NCBI GenBank assembly: GCA_030674185.1
Contig: CM060314.1
Span: 20,459,587-20,523,586 of the forward strand
Direction of reading: 5' to 3'
Length of the DNA: 64,000 nucleotides
DNA from: Monoplex corrugatus
Lineage: Eukaryota; Mollusca; Gastropoda; Littorinimorpha; Ranellidae
Shown: positions 26,056-38,389 of the stretch, one piece after another
Layout of the letters: each line of letters begins with the position of its first letter
Position numbering within the stretch: position 1 is the first letter of the stretch
Translations under genes and position numbers: made by a program
Notes under the pieces: generated by a model
What the model saw: only the letters and a program-made list of their open reading frames with translations
Database searches by the model: none
Told to the model about the DNA's origin: nothing

Positions 26056-27527
26056 GAGTTTTATGTCTATCATTGTATCAGTCTGTAAATCTGAACAACC
26101 TAAGCTACACTGTAGTGAAATGTATATTTTCATCTGCAAAAATAATTAATTATACCTAGAAACATATCTGTAGTGTTTTTTGTTTGTTTGTTTGTCTGTT
26201 TGTTTTTGGTTGTTGTTGGTTTGTTTTTTTTTTTTGGGGGGGGGAGGGGGGTCTTATCTATTGCATCTGTTGCATGAAATCATAATTCAGCCATGCACAA
26301 TAAAAATGGCAAAGATCAGAAAAGTTAGTATCTTCTAAGTTGCCTAGCGAAGCCAAATTATCGCTCATTCTCTAGAGTGGTTCCAGCCACATAATGGATG
26401 GCAGCATGCCAGCGTGAGCAGGCCTAACTGGTTAGACAATGCTGCCAAAAAACAAGGGATGTGTTACACAAAGCCAGTATAAGTGATGGCTTGATGTCTG
26501 TCAGCTCCACACAATACCTAGACAGTGGACTCATAGGAGAAGGGATTGACACACATGAAGCGTACTGTTCGCCTTGACAATCCTGGTTTTCTGCTCTGTG
26601 CTGTAAGAAATGCACACACAGTTCACATTCTACTATACATGTACACTGTCTTTTTTTTCCCTTCTTCTTCTCTTCAAAACTTAAATAATTCTCTGTCAAG
26701 GAAACTTTACACACATTCATTCAAACCATCTAACAAAGCCTTGTATATCTACAGTCTGTGACCAAGTCAAACCATAAATGTAGCCTTTGCAAGTATTTCT
26801 TTTTACTAGAACTCTGTGATCAATGAAATTCTTGGGGACTACTATGATACAATGTCCTTAACAGAGGCATTTTTCATACAGAAACTGTAATTCAGAAACA
26901 AATCCCATTATCTCCCTTAATGTCTTAAAGATGGCAATTACTCAAGGCCATTTGTGGGAGTACGTACCACGTTATCAATCACATTTTGCTTTCATTTGCT
27001 GGCATCTGTTGTGAAAAGTGTGCATTGAATATGTCACAAACACACGTAGGTACTGAGTACACCACATATACTCATAGGCAATGAATGCATCCCATATTAC
27101 ACTATGTATGTCACACTGCATCTCACATATTTGTCCAAAAGTAATATATGTTTACAGGTAATGAATACATCCAAAATTACACCATAAATACCATTTTGTA
27201 TTACACACATTTATTTATATGTCACACACTTATTAATTATCACTCATTACATCCATGAATGTCCTCATATAAATATTACAGGATAAAAAACATTAAACAA
27301 AAACAACAACAGCATCAAGGACAAAACCACAGATAGTTGAAAGACATGATCAAAGCAAACTCACAACAACACTGAGACTGCTAAGAAGAAATTAACACTG
27401 CTGATGTTACTCTAAATATAAAAACACATGTGACAGAGTCATGTCACGAGTACTTTTGACTTTGGAATAAACACGAAGTTATGTCCCTTCAGTTTTGTAG
27501 TGGTTGACATAAAAGCTTAATCATCGG

Positions 27528-27720
27528 TTTAACCCTTTGACTCCCGCACCGTGTCCACCAGCATCCTGCATTGTCAACCATGCCAGCAAAGCAAAAAGTT
27601 AACCCTTTGACTCCCTCACCCTATCCACCAGCTTCCTACAAAAAGCTGGCGGATAGGGTAAGGGAGTAAAAGGGTTAACTTTTTGCAGTTGGTGGATAGG
27701 GTGTGGGAGTCAAAGGGGTT
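27528..27720 (-). mobile_element. nested palindromic MITE (TTAACCC family)
   Basis: Reverse orientation: the arm with CATCCTGCATTGTCAACCAT is on the left. Outer ends TTTAACCCTTTGACTCCCGC and GTGGGAGTCAAAGGGGTT; the inner palindrome is near perfect around CTTCCTACAAAAAGCTGGC. Confidence 0.85.
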
Positions 27721-28428
27721 ATAAGTCTTTTGATTTATCTAGAGAGTTGAGTCTGACTGCTTGACAGATCTTCTGTTTAGACAAGCTACAACAATCAATT
27801 TTTGGAAGTCTTACGTTAGTTTTGTATGCTTTACATTTACTAAATGGGCAACGCTTTGGTTTCTGACAGTACATTTGATAACAGTGGCAGGATAAAACAT
27901 ACAGCACAAATTTTCAAACTCCCTTGCTTGATCTGCTTACTCAAGGCACATATCTAGTGGTGGTAACAATGATGGAAGCTCTGAGTCTCGCTGTGCAGTG
28001 CTAACAGTTGTCTGATGATGCGGTTCAGGTATGGTAAGATCATAGTTTTGTAACATAAGATTATGAAAGTGTTCTGGGGAGAATGTTCAATAGCCAATAT
28101 ATTGCTGATTTTAATGAGAGTCGGCTTTAATGAATGAATTCATGGGCTGTGGAATGGAATGGATTTGATTTAATTCATATAACTATTGCTGACGTAGGCA
28201 TGTTGGTTTAGTGTGTGATCCCTCAGAGTGAGCATTAGGTTACAAATTCTTCTGCTTTCGGGTATCATTTTGCCTGAAAATAACTCATGATTTTAAGGTA
28301 TGGAACACACAATGATAATGACTTGTGCTCCACAATAAAACTGTCTTGGAATGAGTATGCAAACAAATGCTCAGTACTTATTCTGAATTAGATCATTTGT
28401 TTCAGGAATGGACTCCCAGCATGGTGTT

Positions 28429-28525
<97 letters not shown>

Positions 28526-28626
28526 GTGGTGTGTGGTGTGTCTGCGTGTTGTGTGTCTATGTTGTGTTGTGTGTGTGTGTTGTGTTGTGTGTGTCGTGTG
28601 TGTGTGTGTGTGTTGGTGTGTGTGTG

Positions 28627-28665
<39 letters not shown>

Positions 28666-28669
28666 GTGT

Positions 28670-28721
<52 letters not shown>

Positions 28722-28760
28722 CTCAGGATTTTATTGACTAGTTTGTATACTAACATATTT

Positions 28761-28829
<69 letters not shown>

Positions 28830-30446
28830 GTATATATGTATATATGTGGTGTGTATATATATATGTGTATATATATATACATGCTGATTAAATCGTAAGC
28901 ACTAAGAAAAAAAGTGTTAACTTAAGTGTTTAAAGTTATAATGATTGAGAAAGAGAATATTTGGTAAACATGGCAACGAGGACAGAAAAGACGCTGCAAT
29001 GAATATTACAATATCGATAATAATGATGATAGCTGTGTGAAGACAATAATGATGAAAGCAAGAAATATGGAAATGGTGGTGACTGTGATATGACAATATC
29101 AAACTACAGTTCTCTCCTTGACATAATTATTGTATTCCGTGTCTTGTCAAGGATTGAATGATTCAACCACTGTCACCTTTGAAATGTGGATCATGTCCTG
29201 TCAAACATGAACTGATCACATAATGTTGACCATGATACTGTTGATGCTGCTGCTGCTGCTGCTGTGATGATGGATGATGGTGAGAAGTTGATGCTGATGC
29301 TGCTGATGATGAGCATCATCATGATGACAATAACAGTTGTAATGACAAGATAATGATGATGAGATGTTTGTGACAAAGATCACCTACGAGCAATCCTAAT
29401 TAATGGAACTTATAGATAATAAGAATAATGCTGTTAATGATTACTGTCACTGGATAAAGCTATTGGATGCTTAAACTTATGCATACTTGATAAAAAGCAC
29501 AAAAAATCCCCACTAAACCAACAAAGCCAAAAAACATTCGAACTCAAGACAAATTGAGAGAACAAAAGGACGATAATAAAGCAGAACAGAAGAACAAGAA
29601 GAAGTAAAACTATACACACACATAATACAGAGAGATCTGAGAATATGAACAATGTTAGAAATATCACAATAAAAACATGTAAATATACAATGACAAAAAC
29701 AAACAAACAAACTGTACATTAATAAGGTGGAGATGATAAATGTTAAATCTGTCACACTGTAAATTAAACAAGTGATTTAGATAAGCTGGAAAACTGTGAG
29801 ACAAGAACTCTTCAAAACATTAACACTATAAAGCACACTAGAACACCTAACAACTATGAAAACAATCAAAACGAGAACAGAATTGTGCAATGAGCGAGAA
29901 TTCTATCAAACATCTATGAGCAGTGAGTCCAAATTAGTCTTGGAAAATATGCTATACAAAAAACTGATTTAATGTAATCTTTACATCTGAGTGATATGAA
30001 CAAGACTAGACAGGACAGATGTGAATTAGATCAGCTAGGAAGCTGTGAGTCCATCAAAGTTCAAAGTGCAAACATTCTTAGGCACACTGAGTAAAATACA
30101 TCCAAAAAGTGAAAATAAACACATGAATAAAGGATTAGCACAGTATGTGAGTTTGACAGTAGAGCTGAGTGCTGTGAACAACCAGAGAACAGAATTGCTG
30201 TGAAGGAAGCGGACACTTACAGATATTCCAAAACACCACAGCTGCTGGGGGTGCAGAGAGCAACACAAAAACTCTGTCAGTCCCACTGCATGTACAACTA
30301 CAGTGACAGTGCTACACATGTGTCGTACAATCATGTGTCATCCCTCTACTCCATACTAAGGTTGTTCAAATTTTCGTTTTCACCAACTATGGTTACCCAC
30401 ATTATCTTACTTTCAAAACAAAAGTTTGAGTCTTGTTCTTAATATT
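27721..30446. other. intronic unique sequence, no exon recognised
   Basis: Contains the GT/AT tract at 28.4-28.9 kb and a TGC/GATGATG-rich stretch at 29,240-29,320. Short open frames have no recognised content. Confidence 0.5.
28434..28882. repeat. GT and AT microsatellites
   Basis: Interrupted (GT)n at 28,434-28,720, then (TA)n with GTA variants to 28,882. Confidence 0.97.
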
Positions 30447-30542
30447 AACCCTTTCACTCTTCGACCTTACCCATTCACTTCTACCAGTGGCCTGCAGGAA
30501 ACCAGTGGAAATGAGTGAGCAGCATGAGGGACTGAAAGGGTC
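30447..30542. mobile_element. short palindromic relative of the TTAACCC family
   Basis: A 96-bp palindrome-like element begins TTAACCCTTTCACTCTTCGA and ends GGGACTGAAAGGGT. Its centre is CCAGTGGCCTGCAGGAAACC. The arms differ from the main family (CATTCACTTCTACCAGTGG), so it is a related but distinct subfamily that was not nested. Confidence 0.65.
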
Positions 30543-31139
30543 AAGACCCGGCAAGCTCTTCTGACTTGTACCTACTGTATGACAAGCCTACATGCAAGCT
30601 ACCCCAAGAAACTCAATCAAACTGACAGCCAGCATTCACAATGGCAATGTTCAAATAAAATGAACTGAAATAAAAACAAAATAAATCAAAGTCACATAAA
30701 TCGTAAAATGCACTATGTTTCATCCCAATAAACAAGAACAAAGCCAGCACCACATCTTGTATAAAATATGTGCATGTTATCATGAACACTGTAGTTTCAT
30801 GTAGACTTATTTCATTGTCTATTTAACACAGCCATCAAACAAAATCGACTGAATGTGGGCATGTAGGTTGTGAGAGGTATTTCAATAAGGATTGTAACAA
30901 CATTACAATACAATTCTCCATGCCAACAGCCACGATGTGGAAGACATGAATGCAGTGATTGCAAATGGAAAGGGGCAAGTAATTACAGAATATGAACAGC
31001 GACATACTACAGGGATTATTCAAATCCAACATGAACATATGTCAACAAATACAAATACACAACTGGAAAGTACAGGACTGACTGAAAACTGATGCACAAG
31101 TCGGCACAGACACTGCAATCTTAAGGCAACACCTAAGTC

Positions 31140-32050
31140 ACTTTCCTTCCTCCTACCCTTCCCACTTCCTCACTCAACCCCATCCTCTCAATCTTCCCCT
31201 TCCCACGTCCTAACACAAACCCATCCTCTCAATTTTCCCCTTCCCACTTCGTAACACAAACCTATCTTGTCAGTCTTCACCTTCCCACTTCCTAACACAA
31301 ACCCATCTTCTCAGTCTTCACCTTCCCAATTCCTAACACAAACCCATCTTCTCAATCTTCCCCTTCCCACTTCTTAACACAAACCCATCCTTCAGGTTTT
31401 CCCCTTCCTACTTTCTAATACAAACCCATCCTCTCAATCTTCCCCTTCCCACTTGCTCACACAAACCCATTCTCTCAATCTTCCCCTTCCACAAACTTAT
31501 CCTTTCAGTCTTTCCCTTCCCATTTCCTAACACAAACCCATACTCTCGATTTTCCCATTCCCACTTCCTAAACACAAACCCATCCTCTAAATCCTCCCCT
31601 TTCCACTTCCTAACACAAACCAAACCTCTCAATCTTCCCCCTCCCTACTTCTTAACACAAACCAAACCTCTCAATCTTCCCCCTCCCTTCTTCCTAACAC
31701 AAACAAAACCTCTCAATCTTCCCCCTCCCTTCTTCCTAACACAAACCAAACCTCTCAATCTTCCCCCTCCCTTCTTCCTAACACAAACAAAACCTCTCAA
31801 TCTTCCCCCTCCCTTCTTCCTAACACAAACAAAACCTCTCAATCTTCCCCCCCCTCCTCTCCTAACACAAACAAAACCTCTCAATCTTCCCCTCCCTTCT
31901 CCTAACACAAACAAAACCTCTCAATCTTCCGCCTCCCTACTTCCTAACACAAACCAAACCCCTCGATTTTCCCATTCCTACTTCCTAACACAAACTGAAC
32001 CACTCACTCCTCCCCTTCCCATTTCCTAACACAAACTCATCCCCTCAATC
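31140..32050. repeat. ~41-bp pyrimidine-rich tandem array, ~22 units
   Basis: The unit is CTTCCCACTTCCTAACACAA then ACCCATCCTCTCAATCTTCC. The middle block (31,630-31,930) is a more homogeneous subtype with CAAAACCTCTC. On the minus strand it reads as a purine-rich array. Confidence 0.95.
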
Positions 32051-32620
32051 CACCACTACCCCAGTCATAGTTTTTCCTGAGGCCCCATCTTCTGCACAGT
32101 TCCTTATGTCATCATCTGCAATGCTGCTCATTTTGGTTTTCCAGCATACCTCTAAATCCAAGGAATTTTAAGTCAGATGAGGACAGGGTCTCAAGAGCCA
32201 CATAATCTGAGATCTTGTTTTACAATGCTATGACGATGAAAATGGAGATGATGGTGATAATGCTGTGGAGTTCCATTTCAGATTGTAACTGCAAGACAGG
32301 GCTGTACTCTGCCTAAATTCATAACATCTCCTGGCATTTTAACCAGTCCTAAAAGATAAGGATACCTGTGGTGTTGGTTAGGAAATCTGAACAACATCCT
32401 CAATGATGCCATCCATAAAGTGGATAAGACTGAACACTATAATCCTAGTCTTCCAGACCAGTCCAAAGCATGCTCAACTCAGGATTAGGAACCGGTTAGG
32501 TCTGAATAATTCCAAAGTAATTTTTTGACTACTGTGGGTTTGAATCTACAACCACTCAGTCAGCAGTCCTTTGCACACACCATGTCACCACACTGACCGA
32601 TCACTTCCCCACATTTCTTT

Positions 32621-32814
32621 ATAAACCTTTTGACTCCCGCACCCTGTCCACCAGCAAACTGCATTGTCAAACATGCTAGCAAAGTAAAAACTTGACTGTT
32701 TGACTCCCTCACCCTATCCACCAGCTTCCTACAGGAAGCTGGTGGATAGGGTGAGGGAGTCAAAGAGTTAAGTTTTTGCAGTTGATGGATAGGGTGCAGC
32801 GTCAAAGGATTAAA
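32621..32814 (-). mobile_element. nested palindromic MITE (TTAACCC family)
   Basis: Reverse orientation, with CACCAGCAAACTGCATTGTC on the left. The inner palindrome is almost perfect: CTTCCTACAGGAAGCTGGTG at the centre and GAGGGAGTCAAAGAGTTAA on the right. The outer right end is GTCAAAGGATTAA. Confidence 0.85.
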
Positions 32815-33235
32815 TAATGCTGTAATACACTGATTTCTATGACACCTTAATGACTAACAACTGTTATGACACTCTAACAATTGACAACTCTTAACCCTGG
32901 CATAACATTTTCCCTGTTCATTCATTTCCTTTATTGCTAGCTGCAACATTCAATTTCTGTTAGCTCCAGCACATGTCATAGCACAATTATTTTCCTGTGC
33001 ACCATTCATCATATCATTGAGATTCACCGTAACCATGTCAAGTTTCTCATAAATGCAGTTAACCTGTCAGTTAATCAGAGTTTGGCTGTTTATTTGCAAT
33101 ACCAACATGTTGGTGAAACATTTATATAACATTATTAAACTAATTCTTTTTTCATGCGTGAAGATAAAATCAACCAACATAAACCTTTTTTATAATCAAA
33201 CTCAGAACAAAATACAACTGAAACATTAAAAGCTG

Positions 33236-33490
33236 CTCTGTTCACTGTCCATCTTAATGTTTCCATTAGTCTTGTGGTGTTTGCATAGTTTTTCATAAGT
33301 TCCTCCCCCACCCCCCCCCCCACCATGCACAAATTCAAGACCTTGTCAGCGCATAGGATTTTGCACAGGCTTAGGGAGTCTGCCAGATAAATGCTGGCAG
33401 ATTTGGGTGGAGCACATCTGGAATTGTCTGAGTGCGATGAATCCCTCATGAACAAACTCCAAACAACTGAAACAATTTTCAGCTTATTCA
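33236..33490 (+). mobile_element. SINE-A body (no tRNA head)
   Basis: CTGTTCACTGTCCATCTTAA, TTTCCATTAGTCTTGTGGTG, GCTGGCAGATTTGGGTGGAG and GTCTGAGTGCGATGAATCC are shared with 34,985-35,250 and 35,445-35,735. Confidence 0.7.
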
Positions 33491-33550
33491 TTGGCAGAGC
33501 AAACAAACAATGCCTTGAACTATGTCTTTATACAAATAGACATTAGCTGA

Positions 33551-33616
33551 TTCCTTTCCCATGAAAACTTTAACTAAGTCCAATTCCTTTCCCATGAAAA
33601 CTTTAACTAAGTCCAC
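33551..33616. repeat. 33-bp unit, two copies
   Basis: TTCCTTTCCCATGAAAACTT then TAACTAAGTCCAA occurs twice in direct succession. Confidence 0.9.
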
Positions 33617-34177
33617 TAAAATTCAAATATAGTGCAGGCCATAACTATTTGAAGTTGGATCTCAAGTCGGCAGTCAGTTGGGAAAAAATTGGAGTGCAGT
33701 GAAAGAATGAGGGCATATACATGTAGTCCAGTGTTTGATGTCAAACAGAGAAGTGCAGTGCATATGTTTAATGTGTTCATACACTTTTGTCTGTACATGT
33801 GGAGGTGGAGGAAAGGTGGTAGGAACTGTGGGTGAATGAGAATTAAAAGCCCTAGATGCTTTGATTTTGAAAATATTGATGAACTGTTTATTTTACAGAG
33901 GTATGTGTTTCCCCTACTCCTCTCTCCATCTCTCACTAGCTTTTTCTTACCCCTCTAACTTTCTTTCATACATGCATGGCAAACACACACGCACAAACTT
34001 AATACCCTGCCAATACACCTCTTCACATACACACCAAAACCACCATCACCAAACAACAATACCAGTCCCAAACTTAACACCCTTATTGCTCACAATGACA
34101 TAAACAGAAAAAAAAATCACCAAACAATCAATGCACAAGCATCTGCAGTGAGAGATGATAGGAAATATCACCTTTAC

Positions 34178-34292
34178 CTGCTCCATTCTGACAGATGGGG
34201 GGAGGAGGTGGAGGCTCATCATCTGGTGTAGGCATGGTAACAGTCACTGGGGGCGGAGCTCCATAGTCTGTGACTAGAGGTGTCAGAACATC
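34178..34292 (-). CDS. FCHSD2: FCHSD exon: proline-rich tail segment
   Basis: The exon has 38 codons plus one base in phase 0/1, with acceptor ttttccag and donor GTAAAG. It encodes DVLTPLVTDYGAPPPVTVTM and PTPDDEPPPPPPICQNGA. It follows the SH3-2 exon in phase, and proline-rich sequence after SH3-2 is typical of the family. Conservation is low here, so the call rests on phase, splice sites and position. Confidence 0.8.
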
Positions 34293-34373
34293 CTGGAAAA
34301 TGAAAGATAAAGAATCAATGAATACGTAAACGAATATATTAGTATAATTATCATTATAAGTAATTAACTAAAT

Positions 34374-34376
34374 ACA

Positions 34377-34410
<34 letters not shown>

Positions 34411-34504
34411 CATATATACATACATACATACACACTAAACATACATACATACATACACACATACATACATACATACATAATACATACATACATACATACA
34501 TACA

Positions 34505-34538
<34 letters not shown>

Positions 34539-34676
34539 CATACTACATACATACATACATACATACAATACATACATACATACAATACATACATACATAC
34601 ATACACACATACATACATACATACATACATACATACATACATACATACATACATACATACATACATACATACATAA
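34374..34676. repeat. (ACAT)n tetranucleotide tract
   Basis: A 300-bp tract of ACAT/TACA repeats with a few interruptions lies about 80 bp upstream (in gene sense) of the proline-rich exon at 34,178-34,292. Confidence 0.97.
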
Positions 34677-34984
34677 AAACACAAATAAAACCAAAATGAA
34701 ACAATAAATAAACATGATCTTTCACCAGTTCTATTTTACAGATTTTCAAATTAAACAGACATTCGAGAAGCTAAGATCAAATTTTCTTTCCCGTTTATGT
34801 TATCATTGTAAGATACATTTCCCTCCTTACACCCCTATTATTTACTGATCATCATTAACATCACTGCCTCCAATGCTTGTATTGCTGCTGACCATCAACC
34901 TGTACTCTTTACTGTTTGTCACCAGGTCACTCCCTTTGTCTTGCTACATTGATATCACATGGTATTTCTCCTCTTCACTGTCTG

Positions 34985-35250
34985 GAGTTCAATCAAACAG
35001 TGAACTCAAGACCTGCTGATATCTCAAGTTCAGTCCCAGCCTGGCCTGTTCACTGCCTGTCTTAATGTTTCCATTATTCTGGTGGTGTCAGCTTAGCGTT
35101 TCACAGGTCCCTTCTCACACCCACCACTTCTCCATTTTCAGATTGTGCCAGTGCATAGGGCTTTGCTTGATAACTGCTGGCAAATTTGGTCGGAGCATAT
35201 ATGGGACTGTCTGAATGCGATGAATTCACCTTGAACAAGCTCAAAACTCC
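34985..35250 (+). mobile_element. SINE-A, head and body
   Basis: A tRNA-type box B (CAAGTTCAGTCCCAG) leads into GGCCTGTTCACTGCCTGTCT, TTTCCATTATTCTGGTGGTG, AACTGCTGGCAAATTTGGTC and GTCTGAATGCGATGAATTC. It lies between degenerate members of the donor-site array and is followed by an RTE-like 3' end. Confidence 0.7.
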
Positions 35251-35257
35251 ATGATGT

Positions 35258-35345
35258 TATTCCCATCACCTCATCATCCTCATCATCATGTGCCCTGCTG
35301 TGTGGCATTGGCGATCATGGCCCTCCATACGAATCTATCCCTTGT
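35258..35345 (-). mobile_element. RTE-like LINE extreme 3' end
   Basis: On the minus strand the sequence TATGGAGGGCCATGATCGCC is followed by AATGCCACACAGCAGGGCAC and ATGATGATGAGG. This matches the last ~25 codons and tail of the copies at 42.4 and 52.5 kb. Confidence 0.7.
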
Positions 35346-35444
35346 CGCTGTAAGTACATCTCCCACCCTACAACACCTGCATGATCTGTTACCTGTCCTA
35401 ATACCTGGTCACATTGAAGTCTTGCAGGCTGGTATGTTCTTCTG

Positions 35445-35735
35445 ACAGAGCCATGGACTTAAGGGTCAGTTATCCTGAGTTCATACCCAGCCCACAACAT
35501 CAAAAACTGGCCTGTTCGCTACCCATCTTAATATTTCCATCATTCTGGTGATATCAGCCAAATGTTTTGTGGTCCCCTTCTCTCCCCCTCCCCGTTTCAA
35601 GACCTTGCCAGGGTTTTGCGTGTGCTCAGTAACTAGTCTGCCAGATAATTGCTGTCAGATCTGGGTGAAGCACATATGGAAATGTCTGAGTGCAATGGAT
35701 TCATCTTGCTCCAACTCCAAACTTCATGATGTCAT
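35445..35735 (+). mobile_element. SINE-A, head and body
   Basis: The head reads GACAGAGCCATGGACTTAAG and CCTGAGTTCATACCCAGCC; the body follows with GTTCGCTACCCATCTTAATA, CATTCTGGTGATATCAGCC and GTCTGAGTGCAATGGATTC. It abuts the tandem array next to the SH3-2 exon. Confidence 0.7.
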
Positions 35736-36158
35736 TCTTTACAATACCTGTATGCTTTGTTACTTGACCATCAACCTGTTATATTACCTGGTCATCATTA
35801 CATCATTCTCTACAACACCTGCATGTTTTGATACTATCTCATTACGTGATCATCATTACATCATTCTCTACAACACCTGCATGTTTTTTAATATGTCTCA
35901 TTACTCATCATTACATCATTCTCTACAACACCTGCATGTTTTGATACTGTCTCATTACCTGGTCATCATTACATCATTCTCTAAAAAAAACATGCATGTT
36001 TTGTTACCATCTCATAACCAAGTCATCAGGATGTCATTCTTTCAACACCTGTGTGTTTTGTCACTTGACCAACAACCTGTCTCATTACTTGGTCATCATT
36101 ACATTATTCTCTTAACACCTGTACGGTTTGTTATCTGATCATCAGATTGTCTTGTTAC
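35715..36158. repeat. ~60-bp tandem array containing copies of the SH3-2 donor site
   Basis: The plus-strand unit is CTCATTACCTGGTCATCATT, ACATCATTCTCTACAACACC, TGCATGTTTTGATACTAT. It contains TTACCTGGTCATCATTA, identical to the exon-intron border of the SH3-2 exon (13 exon bases plus GTAA on the minus strand). About six to seven units are seen; older relics occur at 34,850-34,960 and 35,370-35,410. Confidence 0.9.
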
Positions 36159-36358
36159 CTGGTCATCATTAGGGTCCATGAGTTCCTCCACCACCAGGGA
36201 GGGGAAGACACCGCTGCGACCGTTGAGTTCACCCTCCCAGTAACCATCGTCCACCCCGTTGTCCTTCCGCACGATCTTGATCAGAGAACCTTCCAGGAAA
36301 GACAACTCTTCCTGCGTCTGGGCTTCATAGTCATAGAGTGCTCTGGCCCATGTTATAC
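36159..36358 (-). CDS. FCHSD2: FCHSD exon: complete SH3-2
   Basis: The exon has two bases plus 66 codons. SH3-2 is complete: [18 protein letters not shown], then [20 protein letters not shown] and [11 protein letters not shown]. All SH3 landmarks are present (ALYDY, the acidic RT loop, the W of YWEGE, the FPS proline and the closing VEEL). This is the most conserved part of FCHSD2/nwk. The acceptor is cctcag and the donor GTAACA. The donor plus 13 exon bases recur in the adjoining array at 35.7-36.15 kb. Confidence 0.96.
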
Positions 36359-36750
36359 CTGAGGTTAATGCAACACATGGTGGTGATGAAATGTCACACT
36401 TTACATAAACTGAATTTCCAAGTTCATGATCAAATTACTCTATTCAATACAATTTTTATCCCACAAATAGATGGGAGAGTGGGAGTGGGTGATTTAAATG
36501 CATGTTGTCCTTTTTGAAAGAATGGAACAAGTTCAAGAACAAGTTATTGTTATGTTTTTAATGTTGCATGTTATTTCTTCTTCTTCTTCTTCTCTTCCTT
36601 TTACTTGTCTGTTTGTACCATATAGGATGTCACAGGTAGAAAGAGTTGACAGTCTGGAGTTAACTGGAAGGTCTGTACAGGAGAAAATGCCATGTGATGT
36701 TGAAGTTTCTTTCAAGCCAATGATCCAGGCTACATATAAACATAAATGTA

Positions 36751-36753
<3 letters not shown>

Positions 36754-36839
<86 letters not shown>

Positions 36840-36849
36840 ACACACACAC
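36754..36849. repeat. CA microsatellite
   Basis: About 95 bp of (CA)n lies in the intron between the SH3-1 end exon and the SH3-2 exon. Confidence 0.97.
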
Positions 36850-37479
36850 CACCTTTCAAATGACTACAATGGTAATGTGGTGGGGTTAGAAGAATTTTAG
36901 TATGGAACAACGTACCATTTTGTATTTGATTTTTTTTTCCTTAGCACAATGCATTTACCATATCAAATTCGCATTGCTTTTCACCTGGGAGAACTCTGTC
37001 TCCACAGAGCAACGCCACATTTTTTTCTATTGGTATATATTTCTGTTTTCATAGGAATGTGGATTCTCCTTCAGAATGTTGCCAGGGACAACACCTTTGT
37101 TGCTGTGGGATCTTTTACTTGTACTTAGCGTGTACTGCTCATGGGGCATGAGCTTACTGTCTCATCTAAAATAAGAATACATAGACCACCACTTTTTCAT
37201 TTCTTAAAGCATTCTAATATTTCTCAGATTCATGAATGTGTGTTGTTTTGCCTACACTGTGCAGATGGTATGTGTTGCTACGCAGTCTGCATACTCCATC
37301 TTTCGTGGGCGTGCATGTGGATGTTTTCAGGTTTACATAAGCCATGAGACACCACCAATTAGGATAAAGTGGAGTGGAGGAGGGGCGTCCCTACCTGATG
37401 TGTGATTTCTATTTGGGTTTCTCACATCCTAGGCATATGCTTTTACTAGTAAGTACTAAGACACACGATCAATACATAG

Positions 37480-37665
37480 CACACTACACCACATCACACC
37501 ACACACACCAAACCACCCATGCCACACACCACACCAAACCACATCACACCACACCACACAACACACCATACCACACCCACACAACATAACACCACACCTC
37601 ACCAAACCACACCACACCACACCATACCCCACCAAACCAAACTATGCACGAACCAAACCACCCCA
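37480..37665. repeat. (ACACC)n-like pentanucleotide-rich tract
   Basis: Irregular ACACCACACC/ACCAAACCAC repeats lie directly beyond the donor of the exon at 37,731-38,103. Confidence 0.85.
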
Positions 37666-37730
37666 TACAACAACAAAAATTCATCAAAACAGCACAACAC
37701 CATCAGGACCCAGAGCCACAAGTCCCTCAC

Positions 37731-38103
37731 CGACACAGGCCATAGGAGGTGGGGGAGGGAAGACATTCTCATCAATCATGTCATCCGTAGCCTGCTGCAC
37801 CTCAAGGTCTCCCGATGAATAGGACGATGTTGTGTCAGGGGGGACCTCACCAGGAGGGGACTGCAGCTCCGCCGTGGCCGTTACGGCAGGAGGCGACTGC
37901 GGCATCTGCCCCGAAACTGGTGGAGATGTAGGTGCGGGAGGGGAGATAGGGGTAGTGGGGGAGGTGGGGGTGATGTCAGAGTCAGTGTTGGCAATGCCGA
38001 TGGTACCCACATCGGAGACAGAGGCGGACTTGGCTATGTCTGTTTCACTGAGATCCACATAGTTTTCTGGAATGTAGCCTGTTTGTCCTGCAGAGTTCTT
38101 GGC
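37731..38103 (-). CDS. FCHSD2: FCHSD exon: end of SH3-1 and Pro/Ser/Thr linker
   Basis: The exon has 124 codons plus one base. It opens AKNSAGQTGYIPENYVDL, the last strands of SH3-1 with the YIPENY motif (family: ARNKVGQVGYVPEKY). A low-complexity linker follows, rich in SP, TP and PP (TPTSPTTPISPPAPTSPP), then an acidic segment and FPPPPPMACV. The proline stretches are possible SH3 ligands, in cis or for partners. The acceptor is gtgtcag and the donor GTGAGG, phase 1. It is the largest and most GC-rich exon of the set. Confidence 0.93.
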
Positions 38104-38107
38104 CTGA

Positions 38108-38300
38108 CACGCATATGAAAACAAACTGTATAGACAATAACTCATGCACACATTATAACGATAACAATATTACTTCATGTATATATTATAAAGATAATAA
38201 TAAAAACACCGTATAGATAATAACCCATGCACACATTATAAAGATTAATAATATTAATTCATGTATATGTTACAAAGATAATAATATACAAAACACATAT
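38108..38300. repeat. ~80-bp tandem repeat, about 2.3 units
   Basis: TATAGACAATAACTCATGCA and TATAGATAATAACCCATGCA begin two units that share CACACATTATAA and TTCATGTATAT. It starts just upstream of the acceptor of the exon at 37,731-38,103. Confidence 0.75.
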
Positions 38301-38389
38301 CAAAAATATGATAACATAAATGAACTCCCTGTAAACATTGGACATTCTATGACGATCAATTCAATTAAGTCTGCTCCCAAAACTCAATA

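Larger units (their letters stand above)
23977..27527. other. intronic unique sequence, no exon recognised
   Basis: Besides the LINE end at 24.93 kb and the SINE fragment at 25.9 kb, no coding signal was found on either strand. A T/G homopolymer junction lies at 26,227-26,252. If the gene model is right this is intron. Confidence 0.5.

Noticed and set aside
27719..27907. Cys-rich minus-strand frame of 62 codons as a small secreted protein
   Set aside because: No signal peptide, no splice or start support, and an intronic AT-rich setting.
36147..36362. Plus-strand frame over the SH3-2 exon
   Set aside because: It is the antisense shadow of a well-supported SH3 exon.
37832..38062. Gly/Ala/Val-rich plus-strand frame
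   Set aside because: Antisense shadow of the Pro/Ser/Thr-rich linker exon.
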